A stretch of 64,000 nucleotides of DNA from Polyangium fumosum (GTDB taxonomy: Bacteria; Myxococcota_A; Polyangia; Polyangiales; Polyangiaceae), in the NCBI RefSeq assembly GCF_005144585.1, contig NZ_SSMQ01000002.1, positions 372,001 through 436,000 of the forward strand, read 5' to 3'. Position numbers and translations under genes: made by a program. The notes below the pieces were generated by a model. That model was not told the DNA's origin. It was given only the letters and a program-made list of their open reading frames with translations, and ran no database searches. Of the stretch, positions 35,769 through 44,471 are shown one piece after another. Positions within the stretch are counted from its first letter, which is position 1. Each line of letters begins with the position of its first letter.

Positions 35769-38700
35769 TCAGCGCGGCGCCGGCAGCTTGCCGGTGACGA
35801 CCCCGAGATCCACGAACGCGCGGTCGGTCATGACCACGAACGGACGCTCTTCGAGCCGGATGTCGCCATTTCCGTCGTGCTCGACGATCTGGAGTTTTCC
35901 CATGCCGTAGCCCATCGGGCCTTTCGAGTAATAATGGGCCTGGAGGCGATACGGGTAGGCCGCGGCGCGGCCTTCGATGGCGAAACACTCGGGGCCATAC
36001 CCCGTGGTGACGTCGGCGAAGAGCTCGCCACCCGAGCGGAGCTTTCGGTGGCTGTAATAGGCGTGTCCGCGGCGACTGTCGCGAATATGGAAATCGACGT
36101 CGTTCGCGTCCGTCTCCCACGTGAGGACAAACCGGAGCGAGGGGCGCTTGGCGAGGGGGACGCCGATCTCGCGCAACGTCTTCTCCACCTCGGCGCGGCG
36201 CTCGGGTTTGGCGCGGAGGAGCGCAGCGGCGAGGATGCCGACGTCGTCGGCGAGGACGCGGCGCACGCCGGCGAAACGGCCGCTCGGATAACGACGCGCG
36301 AACGCCGCGGTGATGACCTCGAACGCCTCGGCGAACCTTCCGGCGCGGGCGAGCGCATACGCGAGGAGCCGGTGCCCGGAGGGATGATCGGGGCGCGACG
36401 CGACGGCCTTTTCGTAGGTGTCGACGACGAGGAAAGAGACGCCGTCGGCGCGATTGCCAATGCGCTCGAGCCGCGCGCCGGCAAACCTGCGGAGGTCGGC
36501 GCGGGACGGGAAGAGGTCGATGATCGAGCCGTAGGCGCGCGCGGCCTGGGGGAGGTCGCCGAGCCCTTCGAATGATTCGCCGAGCGCGACGAGCGCGAGC
36601 GCGTCGCCCGGCTCGGCCGTGCGCCACGCGGAGGCCAGGGAGAGCGCTTCGGCGTGTTTCTTCGCCTGGATCAGGCTCATGACGTCGGCGAATTTGCCCT
36701 CGTAGGGCAGGACGCCGGAGTCACCCTCGTCCTCGTCGTCCTCGAATTCGCTCGGCGGGCGGGGCGGCGGCGGCGGCGGCCTACGGTTCGGCGGCGGTCG
36801 CCAGGAAGTGCTCGGCGCGTCGTCGAAAGGATTGAGGATCGACTCGGCCTCGCTGCTGCGGGGGCGTGATGCGCCCGAGGCCGCGGTCGCGGCCGGTGCT
36901 GCCTTTGCGGCTGCGCGAGGCGTGCTCGCGGGGCGCGGGGACGGGGACGGCTCGGCATCGGCGGGCTCGGTTTTGGCCTCGCGCGCGAGCTCTTCCCGGG
37001 AAAGGGTCTCCGATTGCGGAGGAGGAGGCGGCGCCGCTGCCTCGGCCGCCGGGGCCGCCGCGGCTTGCGCGGCCGGGGCGCCGGTATCCTTCTTTTTGCT
37101 TTCTTTGTTTTCGCTCTCGTTTTTTTCCTGGGCGACCTTCGGGGGCTCGTCCGAGCCCGCGGCGACGGCCACGGGGCCACCTTTGCGGCTTTGCAGCTCG
37201 ACGCCCGAACGGCCGACCACGAGGATGTCCGCGAGCGCGGTCCGGTCGATGCCGAACCGAGCGTAATCGTTCTCGGTCTCCAGGACGAGCAGCGCCGTGA
37301 GGTCGGAGAGCACCCGGAAGCGCGTCGAGAGCGAGACGATCTCGCGCCCGATCGCCGCGCGCCGGCCCTCGTCCGGGGCCGTCTCCCTTTCGAGGGAGAG
37401 GCGCTCGATTTTTGCCTGCGTCGCCGCGCGTTCGAGCAGCGGGCGCTCGGCGAACTCCGTCGCGACCTTCGTCCGCGCTGTGCCGGAAGGCCCCTGCACC
37501 TCGACCTCGAAGGGCGCGCTCGGCGGGATCTCCGCATACACGAGCGCCTCGTCGCCGGGCTGCACGGCGTCGAGTTTTTCCGGGTAAACCCATTTCGCGC
37601 CGGGGACGCGCACCTTGAGGCCCGAGACGGTGGCGCGGCCGAGGCGATCGGCGAGCGCGCGCGGGCTCTCCGCCGCGTCGAGGACCACGCCGTCCTGCGG
37701 GAACGTGCCCGTCGTGAGCCGGCGCAGGAGCGCCTCGTCGCGAATGCCGCCGGCCACGATGGCGTCGAGCCTGCGAATGCCTGCGTCCCGGAGTTTTCCG
37801 AGCTCGGTCGCGATCTCGCCGGGCGTCGTGGGCCCGGCCGTGGGAATGCCGTCCGTGAGGAGCAAGGCGCGCGTGAAGCGGCCGCCCTGCTTTTTGGCAT
37901 ACCCCGCCGCGCTCTCCAGCGCGAGCCCGAGGTCGGAGGCGCCGAGCGCCTTGCGCTGCAGGATCGTCTCGATCTCCTTGCGGCCAAACCCCTTTTTGGG
38001 CCCCATGTACACGGGTTCGAGCCCTTGATCGAAGCACGCGACGGCGATCGGCATGTCGCTGCCCGCCTCGTCCGGCAGCGCCGCGAGCAAGGCCGCGAGC
38101 CGCTCGGCCTGGGTGGAGAGGTCGAGCGCGCGCGAGGCGCTCGTGTCGAGCAGGACGAGCAGATCCCGGACCGGCTCGGGGCGATTCTCCGCGAGGGGCG
38201 TGACCCGCGCGACCGCGAGCTCCTCATGGCGCAGGCCGACGGCCGACGCTCCGCCCGCGCCGAGCGGGAGCACGAAATCACGGTCCGGCGCGAAATCGGC
38301 CTGCTTGAAGGCGTGCATGCGGCGCACGGGCTCGCCCTTGTCCCCGCGGCGGCGCTCGATGACGCGCATGTCGAATTTGCTGATGCGCGGCAAGCCCCGA
38401 AGATAGGCGCGGTAAGGATCGGCGCGCGAGGCGAGCGACTGCGAATAGGAGACGATGATCTCTTTTTCGCCCGAGGCAGGAATGGGGAAAACCCGCGCCT
38501 GGAAGCGATTTCCGGCCTGCTTTTCGAGCAGCGCCGGGTCGGCCCTGCGGTGGAGGAAATCCTCGTACGCGACGCGCGCCGCCTGGAGCTCGACGACCTC
38601 GCCCTCTTTCCAGCCGTCCGCGTTTTTCATGGCGAACCGGCTGATCGTGGCCCCGGGCGGCAGGACGAGCTCGAAGCGGCCCTCGATGGTGCGATCCTCG

Positions 38701-39044
38701 GGGTTCTTGAAGGTGAAATGGAGCTCGGTGAAGGCGAGCGGATCCTCGACGGCCGCCGCGACCTCGAGCGAGGTGATCACGAGGCCGACGCCGTCGGGTG
38801 AGGTGAGCGAGACGGGCGCCCCGCTGCGATCGCCCCCGGCGACCTCCAGGGTCTGCGTCGGCTGCTCCTCCCAGCGCACGGGGACGATCGGGAGGTCGCC
38901 CGCGGGGCCCCCATTCTTGTCGCCCGCGCCGCCGAACTCCGCGGACTGCGGGCCCGTGACGACCGTGGGTCCCGGGCCGCAGCTCGCGAGGGCCTGAGCG
39001 AGGACGAGGAGGGCGAGGCGGGAGAGGCGGCGGCGCAGGCGCAT
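35769..39044 (-). CDS. VIT-vWA-TPR-YfaP (DUF2135) lipoprotein
   Basis: A 1091-residue exported lipoprotein (lipobox LASC). Domains in order: VIT (about residues 80-240, EGRFELVLPPGATISRFAM), vWA (about 290-470, LLVLLDTSASRALDLS with DxSxS, LLLTDGIPT), a linker of Lys/Glu and Pro/Ala repeats (about 620-770), TPR helices (about 780-930, LALVALGESFEGLGDLPQAA) and a C-terminal YfaP/DUF2135-like beta domain (LRFVLTWETDANDVDFHI, HAYYSHRKL). It probably forms a surface protein-interaction platform. It is much longer than most VIT/vWA proteins because of the TPR and YfaP additions. Confidence 0.9.
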   Translation of the reverse strand: MRLRRRLSRLALLVLAQALASCGPGPTVVTGPQSAEFGGAGDKNGGPAGDLPIVPVRWEEQPTQTLEVAGGDRSGAPVSLTSPDGVGLVITSLEVAAAVEDPLAFTELHFTFKNPEDRTIEGRFELVLPPGATISRFAMKNADGWKEGEVVELQAARVAYEDFLHRRADPALLEKQAGNRFQARVFPIPASGEKEIIVSYSQSLASRADPYRAYLRGLPRISKFDMRVIERRRGDKGEPVRRMHAFKQADFAPDRDFVLPLGAGGASAVGLRHEELAVARVTPLAENRPEPVRDLLVLLDTSASRALDLSTQAERLAALLAALPDEAGSDMPIAVACFDQGLEPVYMGPKKGFGRKEIETILQRKALGASDLGLALESAAGYAKKQGGRFTRALLLTDGIPTAGPTTPGEIATELGKLRDAGIRRLDAIVAGGIRDEALLRRLTTGTFPQDGVVLDAAESPRALADRLGRATVSGLKVRVPGAKWVYPEKLDAVQPGDEALVYAEIPPSAPFEVEVQGPSGTARTKVATEFAERPLLERAATQAKIERLSLERETAPDEGRRAAIGREIVSLSTRFRVLSDLTALLVLETENDYARFGIDRTALADILVVGRSGVELQSRKGGPVAVAAGSDEPPKVAQEKNESENKESKKKDTGAPAAQAAAAPAAEAAAPPPPPQSETLSREELAREAKTEPADAEPSPSPRPASTPRAAAKAAPAATAASGASRPRSSEAESILNPFDDAPSTSWRPPPNRRPPPPPPRPPSEFEDDEDEGDSGVLPYEGKFADVMSLIQAKKHAEALSLASAWRTAEPGDALALVALGESFEGLGDLPQAARAYGSIIDLFPSRADLRRFAGARLERIGNRADGVSFLVVDTYEKAVASRPDHPSGHRLLAYALARAGRFAEAFEVITAAFARRYPSGRFAGVRRVLADDVGILAAALLRAKPERRAEVEKTLREIGVPLAKRPSLRFVLTWETDANDVDFHIRDSRRGHAYYSHRKLRSGGELFADVTTGYGPECFAIEGRAAAYPYRLQAHYYSKGPMGYGMGKLQIVEHDGNGDIRLEERPFVVMTDRAFVDLGVVTGKLPAPR

Positions 39045-39086
39045 ACGGTCGAGAGTACGCCGACCGCCGGGCGCCGCGAAAGGTGA

Positions 39087-39470
39087 TCAGCTCGCCTTGA
39101 CCGCGATTTGCCGAGGCTTCTGGGAGGACACCTTGGGCAGGCGGACCTTGAGGACGCCCTGGGCCACCTCGGCGGTGATCCCGTCGGCCACGATGCCTTG
39201 CGGGACCAGGAAGGTCCTCGAAAAATCCCCCGGGCGGCCCTCGACGGCGAGGGCGTTGCCCTCCGGCGCGCTCGCTCGCTTTCCCGCAATCGTGAGCTCG
39301 TTCTTGTCGAGGCGGACCGCGATGTCGCCGGGGCCGACGCCGGGCAGGTCGGCGACGATCAAGAGCTCGGTCTTGTTCTCGAAGATATCGACCGCGGGCG
39401 CCACGCCGCGCCGCGTCTCCGGCGCCTCGGTCTGATGGTCCCGCTCGTCACGGCTAATCTGCGCGTTCAT
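39087..39470 (-). CDS. small heat-shock protein, Hsp20 family
   Basis: A 127-residue alpha-crystallin chaperone. The core has VDIFENKTELLIVADLPGV, IAVRLDKNELTIAGKR and the C-terminal ADGITAEVAQGVLKVRLPK signature. It holds unfolding proteins during stress in the cytoplasm. It lies 32 nt after another Hsp20 gene and is probably in the same transcript; small Hsps often form mixed oligomers. The start ATG 39470 has GGAGAGAG upstream. Confidence 0.93.
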   Translation of the reverse strand: MNAQISRDERDHQTEAPETRRGVAPAVDIFENKTELLIVADLPGVGPGDIAVRLDKNELTIAGKRASAPEGNALAVEGRPGDFSRTFLVPQGIVADGITAEVAQGVLKVRLPKVSSQKPRQIAVKAS

Positions 39471-39502
39471 GGCTGCTCTCTCCTTTTCCTTCCAGAATCG
39501 AT

Positions 39503-39997
39503 TCACGACGCCGATTTCACAGAGATCTTCCGGGGCTGCGCCTCGGGCGACTTCGCCAGCGTGAGCGTGAGGACGCCGTCCTTCAGCACCGCGCTCGCCT
39601 TCTCGGTATCGACCTTGCAAGGCAAGGACACGCTGCGCGAGAACTTCACCGGGGCGCGCTCCCTCTTGTGGAGCGCATAACCCTCCGGGATGTCGGCCTT
39701 GCGCTCGCCCGAAAGCGTGAGCACGTCCTGATCGATCTCCAGCTTGATGTCCGATTCTTTCATTCCGGGAACATCCGCCGCGATCACCAGCGCTTCGCCC
39801 TTGTCGTACACCGAGAGGCGCGGCCACGTCGCGACCGTGCGCGACGAAAGCCCGGCCTCGAAGGGCTCGAAGAAGAAGGTCGATCGCGGCGAGGCACCCC
39901 CGCGCGGCTCGTACTCGTCGAAGAGCCGGTCCATTCTCCGGCGCAGCTCATCCATCGCAGCAAAGGTCCTGTTCACGTCACCGAATCGCATCAACAT
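39503..39997 (-). CDS. small heat-shock protein, Hsp20 family, first of pair
   Basis: A 164-residue alpha-crystallin chaperone with an N-terminal arm (MDELRRRMDRLFDEY) and core stretches RLSVYDKGEALVIAADVPG, IKLEIDQDVLTLSGERK and SAVLKDGVLTLTLAKS. ATG 39997 is preceded by GGAGG. The leader upstream contains an inverted repeat that could mask this ribosome-binding site at low temperature (see 40001-40053). It is the first gene of a two-gene Hsp20 unit. Confidence 0.93.
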   Translation of the reverse strand: MLMRFGDVNRTFAAMDELRRRMDRLFDEYEPRGGASPRSTFFFEPFEAGLSSRTVATWPRLSVYDKGEALVIAADVPGMKESDIKLEIDQDVLTLSGERKADIPEGYALHKRERAPVKFSRSVSLPCKVDTEKASAVLKDGVLTLTLAKSPEAQPRKISVKSAS

Positions 39998-40000
39998 GGT

Positions 40001-40053
40001 CGCCTCCGTATGCCCTCGCAGGGCGTGGCTCTGCCCCCACGGGCCCCGAGGCG
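40001..40053 (-). promoter_or_regulatory. possible RNA-thermometer-like leader of the Hsp20 genes
   Basis: In the mRNA the ribosome-binding site GGAGGCG can pair with CGCCTC 47 nt upstream (plus positions 40001-40006 with 40048-40053), and a perfect GCCCT/AGGGC hairpin (40012-40024) lies inside. This would hide the start site until it melts. A TTGACA at 40204-40199 on the minus strand, with CCATGTAGAGA just after, may be the promoter. Confidence 0.3.
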
Positions 40054-40297
40054 CCGCCGGCAGGGCAAACCATGCCCCGACCGCGAACGCGCGCTCGGTC
40101 CCGTCTCGTGCACTCATCCCCAAGCGCGGAGAACCGTTCTCGATTCTCTTCCGCCACCCGGGCTCCGACGACCTGCAATCTCTACATGGGTCGGCCGCTG
40201 TCAAGAGCCGCCCCCGCAACACACCCCCACCCCACCCACCACGGGCCCGCCCCCACCCCGTCCCCCGCGGCGCGACCGTATGAACACGAAACAAAGA

Positions 40298-40325
40298 TTG
40301 ACATCGGCGTCGAACCTTGTACAAA
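40298..40325 (+). promoter_or_regulatory. promoter of the thioredoxin-fold gene
   Basis: TTGACA (40298-40303), a 16-nt spacer and TACAAA (40320-40325) make a good sigma-70 promoter reading toward the gene at 40372. The -10 box is embedded in the TGTACA direct repeats at 40318-40334. The rest of the 39998-40371 spacer holds no gene. Confidence 0.6.
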
Positions 40326-40334
40326 GAGTGTACA
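40318..40334 (+). promoter_or_regulatory. candidate CarH operator 1
   Basis: Two TGTACA hexamers start exactly 11 bp apart (40318 and 40329) and cover the -10 box of the promoter. CarH repressors bind tandem sites with 11-bp spacing, and carH is the next gene, so a light-relieved repression site is plausible. This is inference from spacing and context. Confidence 0.5.
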
Positions 40335-40371
40335 GCTTCAACGGGACGCGTGTTGCGCGGAGGATTCGGCG

Positions 40372-40920
40372 ATGAGCTCCAAGGGAAAAGCTTCGAAGTT
40401 CGTCTCGGCGGCCGCGCTCGTGGCCGCGCTCGTGCCCGGGGTCTCCCTCGCGCTGCCCAAGGAAGGCGCCGAAGCCCCGAATGCGCGGGTGGAGGACGCC
40501 GACGGCCGCGCGCTGCAGATGAGCTCTCTCAAGGGCAAGCCGATCCTCATCGTATATGAAGACAAGGACTCCGCAGCGCAAAACCAGCCGCTTAAGGACG
40601 ACCTGTCGAAGCTCGCCCAGGGCGACAAGTACAAGCAACAGATCGCGCTCGCCGCGGTCGCGGACGTGAGCGGCTACGACTGGTGGCCCGCGAAAGGCTT
40701 CGTGAAGGACGCGATCCGCGAGGAGTCGAAAAAGCAGAAGACCACGATTTACTGCGACTGGGACGGCTCGTTCGGAAAGGCCTACGGCATTCGCAAGGGC
40801 GTGAGCAACGTGATCCTCGTCGGCAAAGACGGGCGCGTGCTGTTCGCCGGCTCGGGCGCGCTCGGCACAGCCGATCGGAAGAAGCTCATCGAGCTGCTCG
40901 GCGCGCAGGTCGAAGGCTGA
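40372..40920 (+). CDS. exported thioredoxin-fold protein without CxxC
   Basis: A 182-residue protein with a signal peptide (SAAALVAALVPGVSLA, cut before LPKEG). The mature part has a TlpA/redoxin-like fold (VEDADGRALQMSSLKGKPIL, GVSNVILVGKDGRVLFAGSG) but no CxxC pair and only one cysteine (IYCDWDG), so it is not a classic disulphide oxidoreductase; a heme-binding, copper or stress role is possible. AGGA precedes ATG 40372. It sits beside carH with possible CarH sites over its promoter, suggesting light control. Confidence 0.75.
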   Translation: MSSKGKASKFVSAAALVAALVPGVSLALPKEGAEAPNARVEDADGRALQMSSLKGKPILIVYEDKDSAAQNQPLKDDLSKLAQGDKYKQQIALAAVADVSGYDWWPAKGFVKDAIREESKKQKTTIYCDWDGSFGKAYGIRKGVSNVILVGKDGRVLFAGSGALGTADRKKLIELLGAQVEG

Positions 40921-40933
40921 CGCGCTCGACGCG

Positions 40934-41896
40934 TCAGTCCTTGCTGCCCCGCGACGGGCGCCTCCGCTTCTGCGCCGCCAGGACACGCTCGATCGTCTGC
41001 CGCGCGCCCGCGAGGTCGCGGCCGACGTAAATGCCGCCGCGATCCTCGATCCATGCGCGCATGGTCTCCGAGCCGTCGCCGCCGATGAGCCACGCAGCGC
41101 CGCGGCAAGCATCGGCATAGGCGTCGACGAGCTCACGCGCGCGCGGCGACGGCGGGGCGATGGTGACGCTGAGGCCCACGAGGTCGGGCGCGAGCGAGTC
41201 GACGACACGCGAGATCGCCGCCGGCGGCGTGCGCGCCCCGAGCATGAGCGTGCGGAACCCCCACGAAGTGAAGCGCAAGCCGACGCCGTAGAGGCCAAGG
41301 ACGTGGTCTTCGTCGGCGAAACAAGCAAGCGCGACGCGGCGCGTGGCGTCCGCCGGCTGCGCGAGGCGCAAGAGGTGGATGAGGGTGCCGCCGAGCACGT
41401 TGGAGGCGAGGTGCTCCTGCGCGACGGTGATCATGCCCGCGTGCCAGAGGTCGCCGATCTCGCGGAGCGCAGGGCCGATCGTCCGTTCGAAGATCGCCAC
41501 GGCGGGGCCGAGGGTGAGCGTCTTCGAGACTTCTTCTTCGAGCGCGTCGGGATCGAAGCGGCGCGTGGCCTCGACGATCCGATCCTTCGCGGCGGTGAAC
41601 GGGTCGGTATCGAGGGGCGCGGCGCCGGGCGGAGGCGCACTGGGCGCGGCGACGATCGCGGGCTCGCTGAGCAGGAGGCGCGCGGATTCGGCCGGCGCCA
41701 TGCCCGCCTTCACGAGGTCGCGCATCTTGACGATGAGCGCGACGTCCTCCTCGCTGTAAAGCCGGTAGGCGGAGGGCGTTCGCGACGGCGCAGGGACGCC
41801 GTAACGACGCTCCCAGGCACGCAGCGTCGCAGAGCTCACGCCTGTCAGTTCCGAGACGGTGCGGATTCGGTAGAGGCTCAACGGATCGCTCTCCAC
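40934..41896 (-). CDS. carH: CarH-type B12-dependent photoreceptor repressor, MerR family
   Basis: A 320-residue transcription repressor. Residues 8-75 form a MerR winged helix (YRIRTVSELTGVSSATLRAW, SAYRLYSEEDV). Residues about 105-185 form the four-helix cap with the W-x9-EH signature of adenosylcobalamin photoreceptors (W151, E161, H162). Residues about 186-310 form the cobalamin-binding Rossmann domain, with H198 in E-D-H-V-L-G (ExHxxG) as likely lower ligand. In dark CarH-AdoCbl tetramers bind operators; light breaks the Co-C bond and releases them. It diverges from crtI and should control carotenogenesis. Confidence 0.93.
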   Translation of the reverse strand: MESDPLSLYRIRTVSELTGVSSATLRAWERRYGVPAPSRTPSAYRLYSEEDVALIVKMRDLVKAGMAPAESARLLLSEPAIVAAPSAPPPGAAPLDTDPFTAAKDRIVEATRRFDPDALEEEVSKTLTLGPAVAIFERTIGPALREIGDLWHAGMITVAQEHLASNVLGGTLIHLLRLAQPADATRRVALACFADEDHVLGLYGVGLRFTSWGFRTLMLGARTPPAAISRVVDSLAPDLVGLSVTIAPPSPRARELVDAYADACRGAAWLIGGDGSETMRAWIEDRGGIYVGRDLAGARQTIERVLAAQKRRRPSRGSKD

Positions 41897-41937
41897 GGTC
41901 GCCCCGACCGATCGTCAGGACCGACCAAGAGAAACCT

Positions 41938-41954
41938 TTGTCAAACTTGATACA
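41938..41954 (+). promoter_or_regulatory. candidate CarH operator 2
   Basis: TTGTCA (41938) and GATACA (41949) are 11 bp apart, matching TGTACA at three and four of six positions. The first hexamer is also the -35 box of the crtI promoter, so binding would block polymerase. It lies in the 75-bp carH-crtI spacer. Confidence 0.45.
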
Positions 41955-41965
41955 GACCTTATATT
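41938..41965 (+). promoter_or_regulatory. crtI promoter, probably leaderless
   Basis: TTGTCA (41938-41943), a 16-nt spacer and TATATT (41960-41965) form a strong sigma-70-like promoter in otherwise GC-rich DNA. Only six bases separate the -10 box from the crtI ATG at 41972, so the transcript probably starts at the ATG itself. Confidence 0.65.
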
Positions 41966-41971
41966 GTCCGC

Positions 41972-43471
41972 ATGCAAGGTTCAACCCCCAAGCCTCACGC
42001 GGTCGTCATCGGCAGCGGTTTTGGCGGTCTGGCCGCAGCGGTCCGCCTGGGCGCGCGTGGCTACCGGGTGACGGTGCTGGAGAAGCTCGATGCTCCGGGC
42101 GGACGAGCCTATGTCCACCGGATCAACGGCTTTACCTTCGACGCGGGGCCGACGGTCATCACGGCGCCCTTTTTGCTCGAAGAGTTATGGACGCTCGCGG
42201 GCCGGCGCATGAGCGACGACATCGACATGCGGCCGGTCACCCCCTTCTACCGCATCCGGTTCCACGACGGCGCCTTGTTCGACTACACGGGGGACGCTGC
42301 GGCGATGCGCAAGGAGGTCGCCGCGCTCGCGCCGGGGGACGTGGAGGGCTACGAGCGGTTCCTCCGCACGAGCGAGGAGATCTTCCGCGTGGGCTTCGAG
42401 GAGCTCGCGCACGTGCCGTTCGGCTCGTGGTGGGACATGGCGAAGATCGTCCCCGACATGGTGAAGCTCGAGAGTTATCGCTCGGTCTACAACCTCGTCG
42501 CCAAGCACGTGAAGGACGACCGGCTGCGGCAGGTGATGAGCTTCCACCCGCTGCTCGTCGGGGGAAACCCGTTCTCGACGACCTCGATCTACACCCTGAT
42601 CGCATTCCTCGAGCGCAAGTGGGGCGTGCATTTCCCGATGGGCGGGACGGGCGCGCTCGTGAAAGGGCTCGTGCGCCTCATCGAGGGCCAGGGCGGCGAG
42701 GTCCGCTGCAACGCGGAGGTGCGACGCATCCTGCTCGACGGGCGAAGGGCGCGCGGCGTGGAGCTCCAGAACGGCGAGCGCATCGAGGCCGAGGTGGTGG
42801 TTTCGAACGCGGATTCGGCCTGGACCTATCGCCACCTCGTCGACGACAACGTCCGCAAGCGCTGGACGAACGAACGTTTGGAGAAGCAACGATATTCGAT
42901 GGGCCTCTTCGTCTGGTACTTCGGGACGAAGCGAACCTACGAGGACGTCGCGCATCACACGATCTGCCTCGGTCCGCGCTACGAGGGTCTCCTGGACGAC
43001 ATCTTCCAGCGGCACGTGCTGGCGGATGATTTCAGCCTCTATTTGCACCGGCCGACGGCGACGGATCCGTCTCTCGCGCCCGAGGGCTGCGACGCGTTTT
43101 ACGTGCTCTCGCCCGTGCCGAACCTGGCGAGCGGGACGAACTGGGAGAGAGAAGCGGAGCCGTATCGGAAGAAGGTCGAGCGGTACCTCGCGACAACGCT
43201 GATGCCCGGACTCGAAAAGGAGATCGTGGCCTCGCGGGTGACCCATCCGCAGGAGTTCCAGGACCGGCTGCTCTCGTTCCGCGGCGCGGCCTTCGGAATG
43301 GAGCCGGTGCTCACGCAAAGCGCGTTCTTCCGACCGCACAACGAGAGCGAGGACGTGGAGCGGCTCTACATCGTGGGCGCAGGGACGCATCCAGGCGCGG
43401 GTCTGCCAGGCGTGCTCTCGTCGGCGCGGGTGCTCGACAGGCTGGTGCCCGATGCGTCCTCGCTCCATTGA
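41972..43471 (+). CDS. crtI: phytoene desaturase
   Basis: A 499-residue FAD enzyme of the CrtI family that desaturates phytoene toward lycopene. The dinucleotide fold AVVIGSGFGGLAAAVRLGAR, the GGRAYVHRINGFTFDAGPTV region and the C-terminal GAGTHPGAGLPGVLSSARV signature are complete. No ribosome-binding site is possible if transcription starts at the ATG, as the promoter suggests. First gene of the plus-strand unit crtI-crtB-acyltransferase, divergent from carH. Confidence 0.95.
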   Translation: MQGSTPKPHAVVIGSGFGGLAAAVRLGARGYRVTVLEKLDAPGGRAYVHRINGFTFDAGPTVITAPFLLEELWTLAGRRMSDDIDMRPVTPFYRIRFHDGALFDYTGDAAAMRKEVAALAPGDVEGYERFLRTSEEIFRVGFEELAHVPFGSWWDMAKIVPDMVKLESYRSVYNLVAKHVKDDRLRQVMSFHPLLVGGNPFSTTSIYTLIAFLERKWGVHFPMGGTGALVKGLVRLIEGQGGEVRCNAEVRRILLDGRRARGVELQNGERIEAEVVVSNADSAWTYRHLVDDNVRKRWTNERLEKQRYSMGLFVWYFGTKRTYEDVAHHTICLGPRYEGLLDDIFQRHVLADDFSLYLHRPTATDPSLAPEGCDAFYVLSPVPNLASGTNWEREAEPYRKKVERYLATTLMPGLEKEIVASRVTHPQEFQDRLLSFRGAAFGMEPVLTQSAFFRPHNESEDVERLYIVGAGTHPGAGLPGVLSSARVLDRLVPDASSLH

Positions 43472-44471
43472 ACCCGCCATGACCCTCGGCGCGCCGCTCC
43501 TCCCGTCGCCTGCCGAGCGCACGGCCACGGCCGACGATCTCGCCGCGTGTCGGGAGCTCTTGCGAAAAGGTTCGAAGAGCTTCTTCGCCGCGTCGCTCCT
43601 CCTGCCGAAGCGGGTGCGCGTGCCGATGCTGCCGGTCTACGCGTTCTGCCGCGTGGCCGACGACGTGGTCGATCAGGCGAGCGAGCCCGGCGCGGTGGAG
43701 GCGCTGCAAGCGCGGCTCGCCGCGGCGTACGAGGGCAAACCCCACGATTCGCCGGTCGATCGGGCGTTTTCGGACGTGGCGCGCGCGCACGACCTGCCGC
43801 GCGCCGTGATGGAAGCGCTCATCGAAGGGTTTGCCTGGGACGCCGCGGGGCGGCGGTACAAGACGCTCTCCGATTTGCACGCGTACTGCGCGCGTGTGGC
43901 CTCGACGGTCGGCGTGATCATGAGCGTGCTCATGGGCGTGCGGGACCCGAAGGCGCTCGCGCGCGCGTGTGACCTCGGCGTCGCCATGCAGCTCACGAAC
44001 ATCGCGCGCGACGTGGGCGAGGACGCGCGAAACGGGCGCGTGTACCTGCCCCTCGCGTGGCTGGAGGAGGCCGGGATCGACGTGGAACCATGGGTCGCGC
44101 GGCCCGTGTTCACGGCGGCGCTCGGCGGCGTGGTGGAGCGGCTCTTGCGCCACGCGTCGGGGCTCTACACGCGCGCGGACCTCGGGATCACGATGCTGCC
44201 GCGCGACTGCCAGGCCTCGATCCGCGCGGCGAGCTTGATCTACGCCGACATCGGGCGCGTGGTCTTTGGCGCGGGCTTCGACTCCGTGACGAGCCGCGCG
44301 TACGTGCCGCTCGGGCGCAAGCTCTGGCTGCTCCTGCGCGCGCTCGCCGCGCCCACGCCGCGGGTGCCGCTCCCGCACGTCGACCGCGATGCGCAGGTCG
44401 GGCCGCCGGCGCTGCCCGAGGTGCAGTTCCTCGTCGACGCGTGCGCGCGCTCGAACCGCAGGGGTCGATGA
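43452..44471 (+). CDS. crtB: phytoene synthase
   Basis: A 339-residue squalene/phytoene synthase that condenses two GGPP into phytoene. Both Asp-rich motifs are present: RVADDVVDQ (DxxxD) and IARDVGEDA (DxxxD), plus GKSFFAASLLLP-like and YCARVASTVG stretches. ATG 43452 overlaps the crtI end by 20 nt; ATG 43479, 8 nt after the crtI stop, is an equally possible start, and neither has a clear ribosome-binding site. The stop overlaps the next gene as ATGA. Confidence 0.94.
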   Translation: MRPRSIEPAMTLGAPLLPSPAERTATADDLAACRELLRKGSKSFFAASLLLPKRVRVPMLPVYAFCRVADDVVDQASEPGAVEALQARLAAAYEGKPHDSPVDRAFSDVARAHDLPRAVMEALIEGFAWDAAGRRYKTLSDLHAYCARVASTVGVIMSVLMGVRDPKALARACDLGVAMQLTNIARDVGEDARNGRVYLPLAWLEEAGIDVEPWVARPVFTAALGGVVERLLRHASGLYTRADLGITMLPRDCQASIRAASLIYADIGRVVFGAGFDSVTSRAYVPLGRKLWLLLRALAAPTPRVPLPHVDRDAQVGPPALPEVQFLVDACARSNRRGR

